Shown here: one piece after another, positions 19,613 through 29,959 of the stretch
Position numbering within the stretch: position 1 is the stretch's first letter
Layout of the letters: each line of letters opens with the position of its first letter
From: Neorhizobium sp. UBA3556
GTDB lineage: Bacteria; Pseudomonadota; Alphaproteobacteria; Rhizobiales; Rhizobiaceae
Direction: 5' to 3'
DNA length: 64,000 nt
Assembly (NCBI GenBank): GCA_002376235.1
Contig: DFNX01000001.1
Span: 1 to 64,000, forward strand
The notes under the pieces: model-generated
The model's input: only the letters and a program-made list of their open reading frames with translations
Databases searched by the model: none
Told to the model about the DNA's origin: nothing
Translations under genes and position numbers: made by a program

Positions 19613-20478
19613 ACTGCCACTCCGCCGGCACCCCGAGCAGCATCCGGGCCGGCAACGTCTTCCAGCACGAACTCGCGTGCATTCTTTAAGTTAGGCACCT
19701 TTTTGCGAGTACGCTCCACGCTGTCAAGATCGATCTCTGCGACCAGAACCTCTTCACCGGCGTCGCCTCCCCGCGCAAGGATCCTGCCCCAGGGGTCGAT
19801 GATCAGCGAATTGCCATAGGTCTCCCGGCCATCCTCATGCACACCGGCCTGCGCCGCCGCGACCAGGAAGGCACCGTTCTCTATCGCCCGCGCCCGAAGC
19901 AGGATTTCCCAATGCGCCTCGCCCGTCTGGCGGGTGAAGGAAGCGGGCACCGTCAGGATTTTCGCCCCGGCCATCGCCTGCGCGCGAAACAGTTGCGGGA
20001 ACCGCAGATCGTAGCAGATCGACATGCCGAGCTTTGCGAACGGCAACTCCACCACTTTGGAGACCGTTCCCGGCTCGTAGGCAGAGCTTTCACGCCAGCT
20101 CTCGCCATTGTCGAGATCGACATCGAACATGTGGATCTTGTCATAGGTCGAGATCAGATCACCTTGCGGCGAAAACAGAAAGCTGCGGTTGGCGATCTTG
20201 CCGTCGTCACGGGCAATCGCGGTCGAGCCGATATGTAGAAAGATGCCGAGTTCGGCGGCAAGCCCGCGCGCCGTTTCCACGATGAGATCATCCGCCTCAC
20301 CGCGCAAAACTTCGCGTGCAGCCTTGCGATCCCGCTGCAGCATGCCGGTCATCTCCGGCGTCTGGACATAGATCGCGCCCCGCGCCGCCGCATCCCGGAC
20401 CAGCCGGGCCATGCCGTCTGCGTTTCCTGCCGGATCGACACCGGACCGCATCTGGACTGCAGCAACCTTCATGGTCAT
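19609..20478 (-). CDS. Carbon-nitrogen hydrolase (Nit/deaminated glutathione amidase-like)
   Basis: 289 aa nitrilase-superfamily amidase. The catalytic triad is visible: Glu in QTPEMTGML (about residue 42), Lys in TYDKIHMFDVDL, and Cys in MSICYDLRFPQLFR. The pattern is closest to the Nit1 branch, whose members repair deaminated glutathione; that substrate is inferred by resemblance. Next to grxC, a glutathione-dependent gene, this would be consistent. It is coupled to DUF1178 by a 4-base overlap and starts 12 bases after grxC. GGAG lies about 11 bases upstream of ATG 20478. Confidence 0.88.
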   Translation of the reverse strand: MTMKVAAVQMRSGVDPAGNADGMARLVRDAAARGAIYVQTPEMTGMLQRDRKAAREVLRGEADDLIVETARGLAAELGIFLHIGSTAIARDDGKIANRSFLFSPQGDLISTYDKIHMFDVDLDNGESWRESSAYEPGTVSKVVELPFAKLGMSICYDLRFPQLFRAQAMAGAKILTVPASFTRQTGEAHWEILLRARAIENGAFLVAAAQAGVHEDGRETYGNSLIIDPWGRILARGGDAGEEVLVAEIDLDSVERTRKKVPNLKNAREFVLEDVAGPDAARGAGGVAV

Positions 20479-20490
20479 CGGAGCGCTCCG

Positions 20491-20745
20491 TTACGCCAGC
20501 ATCGCGTCCAGCCTGCCCTCACGATCGAGCGCATGAAGATCGTCGCAACCGCCGACATGCTGGCCATTGATGAAAATCTGCGGAAAGGTCGAACGGCCGT
20601 TTGCCTTGGCGATCATCTCGGCGCGAAGCTCCTGGCTATAGGTCGCATCGTGCTCGACGAAATCGACACCCTTGGATTGAAGCAATGCTTTCGCACGCGA
20701 GCAATAACCGCAATATTCGCGGGTATAGATGGTTACATCTGTCAT
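20491..20745 (-). CDS. grxC: Glutaredoxin 3
   Basis: 84 aa cytosolic thiol reductase using glutathione. The dithiol active site is CGYC in YTREYCGYCSRAKALL (family usual CPYC; here Gly replaces Pro, as in many alphaproteobacteria). The glutathione-binding TFPQIFINGQHVGGCDDL is complete. Second gene of the comF operon, 48 bases after comF and 12 before the nitrilase. Confidence 0.96.
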   Translation of the reverse strand: MTDVTIYTREYCGYCSRAKALLQSKGVDFVEHDATYSQELRAEMIAKANGRSTFPQIFINGQHVGGCDDLHALDREGRLDAMLA

Positions 20746-20793
20746 GATCGTCTCCGGGGCGCGGATGGGAGAAGACGCGCCGACTGTTGTCTC

Positions 20794-21570
20794 TCATATA
20801 GTTTCGGCCAGTGCCATTGCAAAGGTCAAAACACTGACCTCGGCCGCACCCGCCTTCTTCAGGGCCCGCGTCGCAGCCGAAACGGTCGCCCCGGTCGTAT
20901 AGACATCGTCGATGAGAACGATGCGCTTGCCCAACACATCAGCCTCATGCCCTGCGGCAACGCCAAACGCCGCCCGGACATTGTCCTCTCGGGCGCGCGC
21001 CGTAAGCCCCACCTGCCGCTTCGTTCTCTTGGTCCTGACAAGCGTTGCCGGCAGATAGGGCTTGCCCGTCTTCTTCGCCAGATGCCGGGCAAGCTCGGCG
21101 GACTGATTGAATTTGCGCAGGACGAAACGCGTCCTGTGAAGCGGCACCGGCAGGATCGCATCGCAGCAATCGAGGCAGTCACGGCCCGCCCACTCCATCC
21201 ATCCCGCCATGATTGGCGCAAGGTCGCCCCGGTCCCTATATTTGAGCCCGTGAACCATGTTGCGTGCCGCCCCGTCGAAAATGGCGGCAGCACGCAACCG
21301 GTCGAATGCAGGAGGATGCGCGATGGCCTGGGCGCAGAACATGCCCGGCCCCGGATCATAGGAGAAAGGCAGGCCGAGCACCTCGCAATAGGGCCGCTCG
21401 ATAAACCGGATCTCGCGCCAGCAGGACGCGCAGACCGCCCCATGACGCCCCGTAAGTGCGCCGCATCCAAGGCATACCGGTGGATAGACGAGATCGACGA
21501 TCCGCCTCAGACAGACCGAAGCGGATCGGGCAAAGGTTTTGGCAAGGCTGTGGGCCAAATGCTCGGACAT
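20794..21570 (-). CDS. comF: ComF family phosphoribosyltransferase-like protein
   Basis: 258 aa. An N-terminal double-CxxC zinc ribbon (PVCLGCGALTGRHGAVCASCW) is followed by a type I phosphoribosyltransferase domain with the PRPP loop RIVLIDDVYTTGAT near the C-terminus. Homologues assist DNA uptake in naturally competent bacteria; in rhizobia the role is unproven. The start at 21570 (MSEHLAHSLAK) was chosen because the longer frame to 21696 runs through a dispersed palindromic repeat and has atypical composition. First gene of the comF-grxC-nitrilase-DUF1178-DUF3291 unit. Confidence 0.88.
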   Translation of the reverse strand: MSEHLAHSLAKTFARSASVCLRRIVDLVYPPVCLGCGALTGRHGAVCASCWREIRFIERPYCEVLGLPFSYDPGPGMFCAQAIAHPPAFDRLRAAAIFDGAARNMVHGLKYRDRGDLAPIMAGWMEWAGRDCLDCCDAILPVPLHRTRFVLRKFNQSAELARHLAKKTGKPYLPATLVRTKRTKRQVGLTARAREDNVRAAFGVAAGHEADVLGKRIVLIDDVYTTGATVSAATRALKKAGAAEVSVLTFAMALAETI

Positions 21571-21582
21571 GGACCTGACATT

Positions 21583-21684
21583 AAGCATGTCTCCCGAAAG
21601 TGGCCACCGGTTTCGGGCGAAGACATGCGAAAAAGAAAGAGCTAAAGCACGAAAGCGAATCTGAAAGATCGCTTCGGGCTTTAC
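21583..21684. repeat. Rhizobial intergenic palindromic (RIME-like) element, copy 1
   Basis: GCATGTCTCCCGAAAGTGGC then CACCGGTTTCGGGCGAAGAC ATGC forms an inverted repeat (GCATGTCT.CCCGAAA / TTTCGGG.AGACATGC), followed by the tail AAAAAGAAAGAGCTAAAGC. A second copy with the same layout lies inverted at 34453-34533. The pattern matches the RIME-type dispersed elements I recall from Rhizobium genomes; the family name is from memory. It lies between the divergent comF and methyltransferase genes and may contribute to their 5' regions. Confidence 0.7.
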
Positions 21685-21726
21685 GCGATAGAACAAGCCT
21701 TAGCGAAGCATAATCGAGTGGTGGTG

Positions 21727-22599
21727 ATGGAATTTATCTTCGACGAAGAACTGCTGGCGAAGCGCCGTGAACGCGCTCTGGCAAATCGCATCGATAATGC
21801 GGATTTCCTGCTCGACCTTGCTGCAGGCGAAATGGCCGAGAGGCTCGCGGTCGTGGAGCGGCAGTTCCCGCTCGCCGTCGAATTGCACGGCGGAACCGGC
21901 ATCGCCGCGCAAAAGGCGATAGCAACCGGCAAGATCGAGACCATCCAGCGCGCCGAAACCAGCGAGCGTTTCGCCAATGCCGGGGAACAGTTTCTGTCGG
22001 CGGCCCTCGATGACGTGCCGGTCGAGCCGGCATCGGTCAATCTCGTGCTTTCCCCGATGGCGTTGCATGTGGTCAACGACCTGCCGGGCACGCTGGTGCG
22101 CATCCGCCGCGCACTAAAGCCTGACGGCCTCTTCCTCGCAGCCATTCCCGGCGCAGGAACGCTTGCCGAACTGCGCGATGTCCTGCTTGCAGCAGAAGCC
22201 GAATTGACAGGCGGCGCAAGCCCCCGCGTTATCCCGTTTGCCGATGTGCGTGATATCGGTGGCCTGCTCCAGCGGGCTGGGTTCGCCCTGCCGGTCGTGG
22301 ATGCCGAGACCTATACGGTGCGTTATGACAGCCTGTTCCCGCTGATGCGTGACCTGCGCTCCATGGGCATGGCCAATCCCCTGAAGGGCCGCAGCCGCAA
22401 ACCGCTGGGTCGGTCATTTTTCCTGAGAGCCGCGGAAATCTATGCCGAGCGTTATTCAGATCCCGATGGCCGCATAAGGGCGACCTTTTCGATCATCTAC
22501 GTCTCGGGCTGGGCGCCTCACGACAGCCAGCAGCAGCCGCTGAAACCCGGCTCTGCCAAGGTGCGCCTCGCCGATGCCCTGAAAAATCTGGATGGATAA
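21727..22599 (+). CDS. SAM-dependent methyltransferase (BioC/NDUFAF5-like)
   Basis: About 290 aa class I methyltransferase. The SAM-binding region is degenerate: AVELHGGTGIAAQKAIA replaces the usual DxGxGxG, while the middle (LSPMALHVVNDLPGTLVRIR, then RALKPDGLFLAAIPGAGTL) fits the family well. Layout and C-terminal SIIYVSGWAPH match the alphaproteobacterial relatives of mitochondrial NDUFAF5, a complex I assembly factor; a function in complex I is inference. Start codons GTG, GTG, GTG, ATG run from 21718 to 21727; the ATG is reported. It is divergent from comF across a palindromic repeat. Confidence 0.82.
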   Translation: MEFIFDEELLAKRRERALANRIDNADFLLDLAAGEMAERLAVVERQFPLAVELHGGTGIAAQKAIATGKIETIQRAETSERFANAGEQFLSAALDDVPVEPASVNLVLSPMALHVVNDLPGTLVRIRRALKPDGLFLAAIPGAGTLAELRDVLLAAEAELTGGASPRVIPFADVRDIGGLLQRAGFALPVVDAETYTVRYDSLFPLMRDLRSMGMANPLKGRSRKPLGRSFFLRAAEIYAERYSDPDGRIRATFSIIYVSGWAPHDSQQQPLKPGSAKVRLADALKNLDG

Positions 22600-22603
22600 G
22601 CTG

Positions 22604-22777
22604 CTATCTGGCCGCGTTGTTGTAGGTATTGGAAAGCCCGTAGAACATGTTGTTCATCGCGCCATAATAATTGCCGAGCCCGGCTGCAAAAGTGACGCCG
22701 ATAAGGGCAATGACCAGGCCATATTCGACCGCCGTTGCACCGCTGATATCCTTGAGAAAACTGCGGAAGAGGCGCAT
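22604..22777 (-). CDS. flp: Flp-family type IVb pilin (57 aa)
   Basis: Short minus-strand gene. The product MRLFRSFLKDISGATAVEYG continues LVIALIGVTFAAGLGNYYGA and ends NNAAR. It has the Flp hallmarks: a basic leader, the prepilin peptidase site G/ATAVEYGL with Glu at +5 and the adjacent Tyr, and a single hydrophobic helix. AAGGA lies 7-8 bases before the ATG. No tad/cpa assembly genes are in the window, so the export machinery must be elsewhere. It ends 5 bases from the converging methyltransferase stop. The small membrane protein upstream may share its transcript. Confidence 0.9.
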   Translation of the reverse strand: MRLFRSFLKDISGATAVEYGLVIALIGVTFAAGLGNYYGAMNNMFYGLSNTYNNAAR

Positions 22778-22834
22778 CTGTCGTCCTTGGAATTTAACCG
22801 GTGAAAAGTCGGTTCGATCATGCGCCGGAGACGT

Positions 22835-23155
22835 TCAGCAATCCCCGTCGGCTCCGTAACCCTGAACGATGCAAACCGAACCGGGCGTCTCTTGCAAAAC
22901 GCTCCTGCGGATCGTGTAGTGTTTCGAGCCGGCCTCAGCGGGTTTGATAGATCCCGTCGTCAGCATGTCGAAGTCTTCCTGCACATGCGCAAGGCGCTTC
23001 TGGTCCGACCGTTCCGCCAGCATCGGCGTCACGATCAGCGACAGGGCAATAGCGGCCGTCCCGAAAAGCAGCGCAATATTGAGCGCGCCGGTCTTGCCAG
23101 ACCTGTACGTTGCCCGCTGGCGATTGCGCACAGTTTTCCAGAACTGGTCGTCCAT
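22835..23155 (-). CDS. Hypothetical single-pass membrane protein (106 aa)
   Basis: The N-terminus is basic (KTVRNRQRATYRSGKTG), followed by one transmembrane helix at about residues 24-46 (ALNIALLFGTAAIALSLIVT). The periplasmic part contains LTTGSIKPAE, a motif common in rhizobial Tad-pilus-associated and exported proteins, and ends with two Cys (SVCIVQGYGADGDC) that may pair. It lies 57 bases upstream of the flp pilin on the same strand, suggesting a link with pilus biogenesis. No family is firmly recognised. Confidence 0.75.
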   Translation of the reverse strand: MDDQFWKTVRNRQRATYRSGKTGALNIALLFGTAAIALSLIVTPMLAERSDQKRLAHVQEDFDMLTTGSIKPAEAGSKHYTIRRSVLQETPGSVCIVQGYGADGDC

Positions 23156-23258
23156 TCCCCTAAAGCCTCGTCAGATCATTACGTGCCTGGCCACAAAGAT
23201 GCCAGAATCCGTTGAACGAAATGTTAACGCGAGATAAATCCGACGGCTCTAATTTTAC

Positions 23259-23669
23259 TTAAAGAAGGTCTTGCAGGATTGGTATCAGCGGCTCATCGGC
23301 TGGCGGCATAGGATAGTCGCGCAGCGCATTGGGCCTCACCCATTTGATCTGCTGCCCCTCGCGTCCCGTTGGAACGCCTTCGAACCGGCGACAGACATAA
23401 AGCGGCATCAGCAGATGAAACGTGTCGTAGGTGTGGCTGGCAAAGGTGAGCGGCGCGAGACAGGCGACCTTCGTGATGATCCCCAGTTCCTCATCAAGCT
23501 CCCGAACCAGCGTCTCTTCCGGCGTTTCACCGGGTTCTACCTTGCCGCCCGGAAACTCCCACAGCCCCGCAAGCGACTTCCCCTCCGGCCGTTGCGCCAG
23601 AAGGATGCGGCCATCGGCGTCGATCAGCGCGCAGGCCGAAACGAGAAGCAGCTTTCTTTGATCGCTCAT
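23259..23669 (-). CDS. mutT: 8-oxo-dGTP diphosphatase MutT
   Basis: 136 aa Nudix hydrolase that removes oxidised guanine nucleotides. The complete Nudix box GKVEPGETPEETLVRELDEE LGI is present (residues about 37-60), preceded by AQRPEGKSLAGLWEFPGG, the MutT-specific pattern. Its start overlaps the end of the GNAT gene by ATGA, so argJ-GNAT-mutT are translationally coupled. The length equals that of other MutT proteins. Confidence 0.93.
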   Translation of the reverse strand: MSDQRKLLLVSACALIDADGRILLAQRPEGKSLAGLWEFPGGKVEPGETPEETLVRELDEELGIITKVACLAPLTFASHTYDTFHLLMPLYVCRRFEGVPTGREGQQIKWVRPNALRDYPMPPADEPLIPILQDLL

Positions 23670-24445
23670 GATTTCCGCCAGTAACGATAGGAATAGGCCT
23701 TGGTGAAACCGAACCGCCGGTAGAGCGCGATCGCGGCCTCATTGGTCGCCTCCACCTGCAGCCAGGCGGTTCTCGCACCGCTGATCCTTGCCCAACGCAG
23801 TGCCGAGGACAACATGTCGGTCCCGACCCTTTCGCGGCGATGGGCAGGCGCTACGGCAAGCGACAGGATACCAGCGAGATCGTTGTCCTGTACGCAGAGC
23901 ACGGTCGCAACCGCGCCATTGCCGGGATCCTGCTTCATGAAGAAACCGGATGTCGGTTTGATGGCGCTGAGGATTTCGGCAAGCGCCGGCTTCAACGCCG
24001 GATCGTCGCCCGTAACGGAAAGACAAGCATCGGCAAAACGCCCGATATCATGGCTCGGCAGATAATCGAGCGTATCGGACAATTCCAGCCGGGAAAGGTC
24101 AACGGTCATGACATCCGCAGTCTCGAAGACTTCCCAGCCGCTGCGCTCCATATGTTCGATCATGGCCGGCGGCGCGAGTGGCGTCTCCCTGAGCACCAAC
24201 GTCCTGCCGTAATCGGCAAAACGCTTCGTGGCTTTCGTCAGCCGCAGATCGAGATCACGGTGATCGGATGGATCCAGCGGAACGACGCAGTTCACCCGCT
24301 TCGACGGATGCCCGCCGGTCAGGCGCACCTGCCAGCTGCCGTCATAGACAACGGAAGCTGCAGGCCAGGCGCGAAAACCGACAGCTTCAAGCCTGCGTAC
24401 CAACGGCAGATCGGGAGTAGCGGAAGATGCTGCCATCACCCGCAT
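23666..24445 (-). CDS. GNAT family N-acetyltransferase
   Basis: 259 aa. The C-terminal half is a GNAT domain with the acetyl-CoA loop LSLAVAPAHRRERVGTDMLS and the closing ATNEAAIALYRRFGFTKAYS YRYW. The N-terminal half lacks a clear motif and may be a degenerate GNAT-like repeat. Its substrate is unknown. It overlaps argJ upstream (TGATG) and mutT downstream (ATGA). The trio is conserved in rhizobia, but the position beside argJ need not mean an arginine-related substrate. Confidence 0.88.
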   Translation of the reverse strand: MRVMAASSATPDLPLVRRLEAVGFRAWPAASVVYDGSWQVRLTGGHPSKRVNCVVPLDPSDHRDLDLRLTKATKRFADYGRTLVLRETPLAPPAMIEHMERSGWEVFETADVMTVDLSRLELSDTLDYLPSHDIGRFADACLSVTGDDPALKPALAEILSAIKPTSGFFMKQDPGNGAVATVLCVQDNDLAGILSLAVAPAHRRERVGTDMLSSALRWARISGARTAWLQVEATNEAAIALYRRFGFTKAYSYRYWRKS

Positions 24446-25686
24446 CAGCTCCGGTAATCGCCGTTGATGGCGACATATTCCTTGGTCAAGTCACAGGTCC
24501 AAACGGTTGCCTTACCCGATCCGAGGCCGAGTTCGACCTTCACAGGAATATCCTGTTTCTTCATCACGGCTGATGCCGCGTCTTCTGAATAGGAAGGATC
24601 GCGTTCGCCGTTGACGGCAACGCGGACATCGCCGAACCAGATGGCAAGCTTGTCGCGATCGGCAGCTTCGCCGGCCTTGCCGACGGCCATGACGATACGG
24701 CCCCAGTTGGCGTCCTCGCCGGCGGCAGCAGTCTTAACCAACGGAGAATTGGCGATCGACAGTGCGATCGTCTTGGCGGCAGCATCGCTTTCTGCACCGG
24801 TCACGGTGATTTCCAGCATCTTGGTCGCGCCCTCGCCATCACGGGCGACCTGGATAGCCAGATCCTTCAGAAGCGCATTCAGCGCCTCACGGAAGGAGCC
24901 CAGTGCGGGGTCATTGGCGTCGGAAATCGTCTTCTGGCCATCGGCAGCCGCGGCACCGGTGGCAAACAGCATAAGCGTGTCGGAGGTCGACGTGTCGCTG
25001 TCGACCGTCATCGAATTGAAGCTCGGCTCAACACCAGCCGACAGCATCGACTGCAGCGCGGCCGACGAAATATCGGCATCCGTGACAACGAAGGACAGCA
25101 TCGTCGCCATATCGGGCGCGATCATCCCGGCACCCTTGGCAATCCCGTTGATCGTCACCGTCACGCCGCCGATCTCGGCAGTGCGGGTGGCGACCTTCGG
25201 ATAGGTATCCGTCGTCATGATCGCCTTGGCGGCTTCCTGCCAGAAATCGCCGGTCGCGGTCTTGTTCATTTCACCCAGAACGCCGGCAAACTTGGTGGCG
25301 TCGAGCGGCTCACCGATCACGCCGGTGGAGGCGAGATAAATCTCGTTCTCGCCGCAGCCGACAGCCTCGGATGCGGATTTCGCCGTCAGCGCCGTCGCAG
25401 CCTTGCCCTTGATACCGGTAAAAGCGTTGGCATTGCCCGAATTGACCACGACCGCACGGGCAGCGCCATGCGAGAGGTTCGAACGGCAGAAATCGACCGG
25501 GGCCGAAGGGCACTTGGACTTGGTGAACACGCCGGCAACCGCCGCAGGCTTGTCGAAAACCATCAGCAGCACATCGGTGCGGCCGTTGTACTTGATGCCG
25601 GCAGCGGCCGTCGCCATCCGTACGCCGCGGACCAAGGGCATTTCAGGATAGGATTTCGGTGCGAGCGGGGAGATGGAAGCGGACAT
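24445..25686 (-). CDS. argJ: Bifunctional ornithine acetyltransferase / N-acetylglutamate synthase
   Basis: Transfers acetyl between acetylornithine and glutamate, recycling the acetyl group in arginine synthesis, and can also acetylate glutamate. 413 aa. The self-cleavage site is visible as MIAPDMATMLSFVVTDA, where cleavage before Thr makes the alpha and beta chains and Thr becomes the nucleophile. The start at 25686 (MSASISPLAPKSYP) was preferred to an upstream ATG at 25761 whose extension is not family-like. First gene of the argJ-GNAT-mutT operon. argH, a later arginine gene, lies at 45 kb. Confidence 0.96.
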   Translation of the reverse strand: MSASISPLAPKSYPEMPLVRGVRMATAAAGIKYNGRTDVLLMVFDKPAAVAGVFTKSKCPSAPVDFCRSNLSHGAARAVVVNSGNANAFTGIKGKAATALTAKSASEAVGCGENEIYLASTGVIGEPLDATKFAGVLGEMNKTATGDFWQEAAKAIMTTDTYPKVATRTAEIGGVTVTINGIAKGAGMIAPDMATMLSFVVTDADISSAALQSMLSAGVEPSFNSMTVDSDTSTSDTLMLFATGAAAADGQKTISDANDPALGSFREALNALLKDLAIQVARDGEGATKMLEITVTGAESDAAAKTIALSIANSPLVKTAAAGEDANWGRIVMAVGKAGEAADRDKLAIWFGDVRVAVNGERDPSYSEDAASAVMKKQDIPVKVELGLGSGKATVWTCDLTKEYVAINGDYRS

Positions 25687-25746
25687 GTGACAGGACCTGG
25701 CTGATAAGTGTGGTCGGGCGATCGTTGGCGGCGTGTAATGACGCGA

Positions 25747-25927
25747 TCCCCTCACCAACAAAATCCAAGACTTAGCCCATGGCTAAGATCTTGATTTTGT
25801 AACCTTTCCCACAAAGGGAGAGGTAGGGCGCCGAGCTCGCGGCATCGGTATCTTTCCCCTTGTGGGGGAGATAGCAATTTCGAAATCTTAGCCGAAGGCT
25901 AAGTTTCAGAAATTGCAAGTGAGGGGG
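25747..25927. repeat. Composite palindromic repeat, copy 2 (inverted)
   Basis: About 181 bases from TCCCCTCACC to AAGTGAGGGGG. Its reverse complement aligns along its full length with 11230-11406, including the CTTAGCC-GGCTAAG hairpins and the CTCTCCC/GGGAGAG pairs. Differences are mainly single substitutions, several of which keep stem pairing. It sits between the parvulin and argJ genes, both minus-strand. Confidence 0.8.
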
Positions 25928-25953
25928 CCAACGCCCCCTCCTTCAGTTCAGTA

Positions 25954-26850
25954 TCAAGGCTTTGCAGCCGGGGCAGCGCCTGGAGCAGCTGCGTCGGCAG
26001 CGCCGTCCTGCATCTTGCCGACGTCCTCATAGCCCTTCTTCAGGGCTTCGTCGGTGATCTCGACCTTCTGCTCGTCCTTGGCCTTCTGAAGGATGGCAAC
26101 ATATTTGTCGCGCATGACGAGCTGCTTCACCTGGTCTTGAACCTGCTCGAAAGCCGGCGGCGGTGCGTCGCGCTTGTCTTCGACCTTGATGACGTGGAAA
26201 CCGAACTGGGTCTTTACCGGGGTCTTCGTATAGGCACCTTTTTCGAGACCGAAAGCGGCTTCTTCGAATTCCGGCACCATGCGGCCCGGACCGAACCAGC
26301 CGAGATCGCCGCCGTCATCCTTGTTGCTGTCCTGGCTCTTTTCCTTGGCGATCGCAGCAAAATCCTCGCCCTTGTCGAGCTGTGCGATGATCGCCTTGGC
26401 TTCATCCTCGGTCTTCACCAGGATATGAGCGGCCTTGACCTCTTCCTGCTTCGGAAGGGCAGCAATTTCCTTGTCGTAGCGCGCCTTGACCTCTTCATCG
26501 GTCGTAGCTTCGACGACATGCTTGCGGAAGAAGGCGTTGTGCAGTTCGCGATCGCCGATATAGGCCATGCGCTTCTTGAAGTCGTCGGTCTTGTCGACGC
26601 CTTCGGCAAGCGCACCGCTGGCGAGCAGCTTGACGTCGATCGCACCGGAAAGGGCTGCAACCTTCTTCTGCTCGTCCGGCAACTGGGCAAGCTGCGGATC
26701 GAGGTTCTGAACCGCAAGATCAAGTTCCGACTGGGTGATCTCAAGCGTGCCGACCTTGGCGACGACCTTGTCCTCCTGCGCGAATGCCGGAGCCTGGAAC
26801 GAGATCGCAGCGGCAATTGCAGCCGTTACGAGAAGTTTGTGACGCAACAT
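25954..26850 (-). CDS. Periplasmic parvulin-type peptidyl-prolyl isomerase
   Basis: 298 aa. The signal peptide is at residues 1-24 (ending APAFAQ). A SurA/PrsA-like N-terminal chaperone region precedes the parvulin domain at about 140-235 (AAHILVKTEDEAKAIIAQL, then GGDLGWFGPGRMVPEFEEAA, then TQFGFHVIKVEDKR). The Ala/Pro-rich tail GAADAAAPGAAPAAKP is probably disordered. It assists folding of secreted or outer-membrane proteins. It is divergent from secA, which delivers such substrates, and upstream of argJ across a repeat element. Confidence 0.92.
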   Translation of the reverse strand: MLRHKLLVTAAIAAAISFQAPAFAQEDKVVAKVGTLEITQSELDLAVQNLDPQLAQLPDEQKKVAALSGAIDVKLLASGALAEGVDKTDDFKKRMAYIGDRELHNAFFRKHVVEATTDEEVKARYDKEIAALPKQEEVKAAHILVKTEDEAKAIIAQLDKGEDFAAIAKEKSQDSNKDDGGDLGWFGPGRMVPEFEEAAFGLEKGAYTKTPVKTQFGFHVIKVEDKRDAPPPAFEQVQDQVKQLVMRDKYVAILQKAKDEQKVEITDEALKKGYEDVGKMQDGAADAAAPGAAPAAKP

Positions 26851-26947
26851 AAGTTACCTTTCGCATGGATGCCGGTCTCTGGACTTAGATCCGGCCTGAA
26901 TCCTTCACAAACACCGGAATGTGGCCATAGTGTATCGGCCGCAACCG

Positions 26948-26976
26948 TTGACATAATTCGGACCCCCTCTTATCTG
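26948..26976 (+). promoter_or_regulatory. Sigma-70-type promoter of secA
   Basis: TTGACA (26948-26953), a 17-base spacer, then TATCTG (26971-26976). This fits the alphaproteobacterial housekeeping pattern (TTGAC-N17-CTATCT-like). It lies about 118 bases before the secA start and points toward secA in the divergent gap. Confidence 0.65.
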
Positions 26977-27094
26977 TCACGCAACTTCGCGTCCAGAAGA
27001 GTTTCCGGGCGTAACGGGTCAATTTGCCGGCACAGGAAGCTATTGTTTTCCGACCAGCAATCCCATGGCACTGAGATCAGAAAGGACCATTCGT

Positions 27095-29806
<2,712 letters not shown>

Positions 29807-29826
29807 GGCTTAGACAACAGCGATAC

Positions 29827-29851
29827 AAACGCCGCCCAACGGGCGGCGTTT
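29827..29851 (+). terminator. Rho-independent terminator of secA
   Basis: An 11-bp stem AAACGCCGCCC / GGGCGGCGTTT with a 3-base AAC loop, followed by TTGCTTTT. It lies 20 bases after the secA stop. Confidence 0.9.
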
Positions 29852-29959
29852 TGCTTTTCGGGGTGGCAGTATCCAGAAGTCTATCGGCATCGCCAACCGT
29901 TTCTTAACCGTGACCTGCCATGCTTTTCACCAGTATTTGTCAGGCGTAACGAGTATCGC

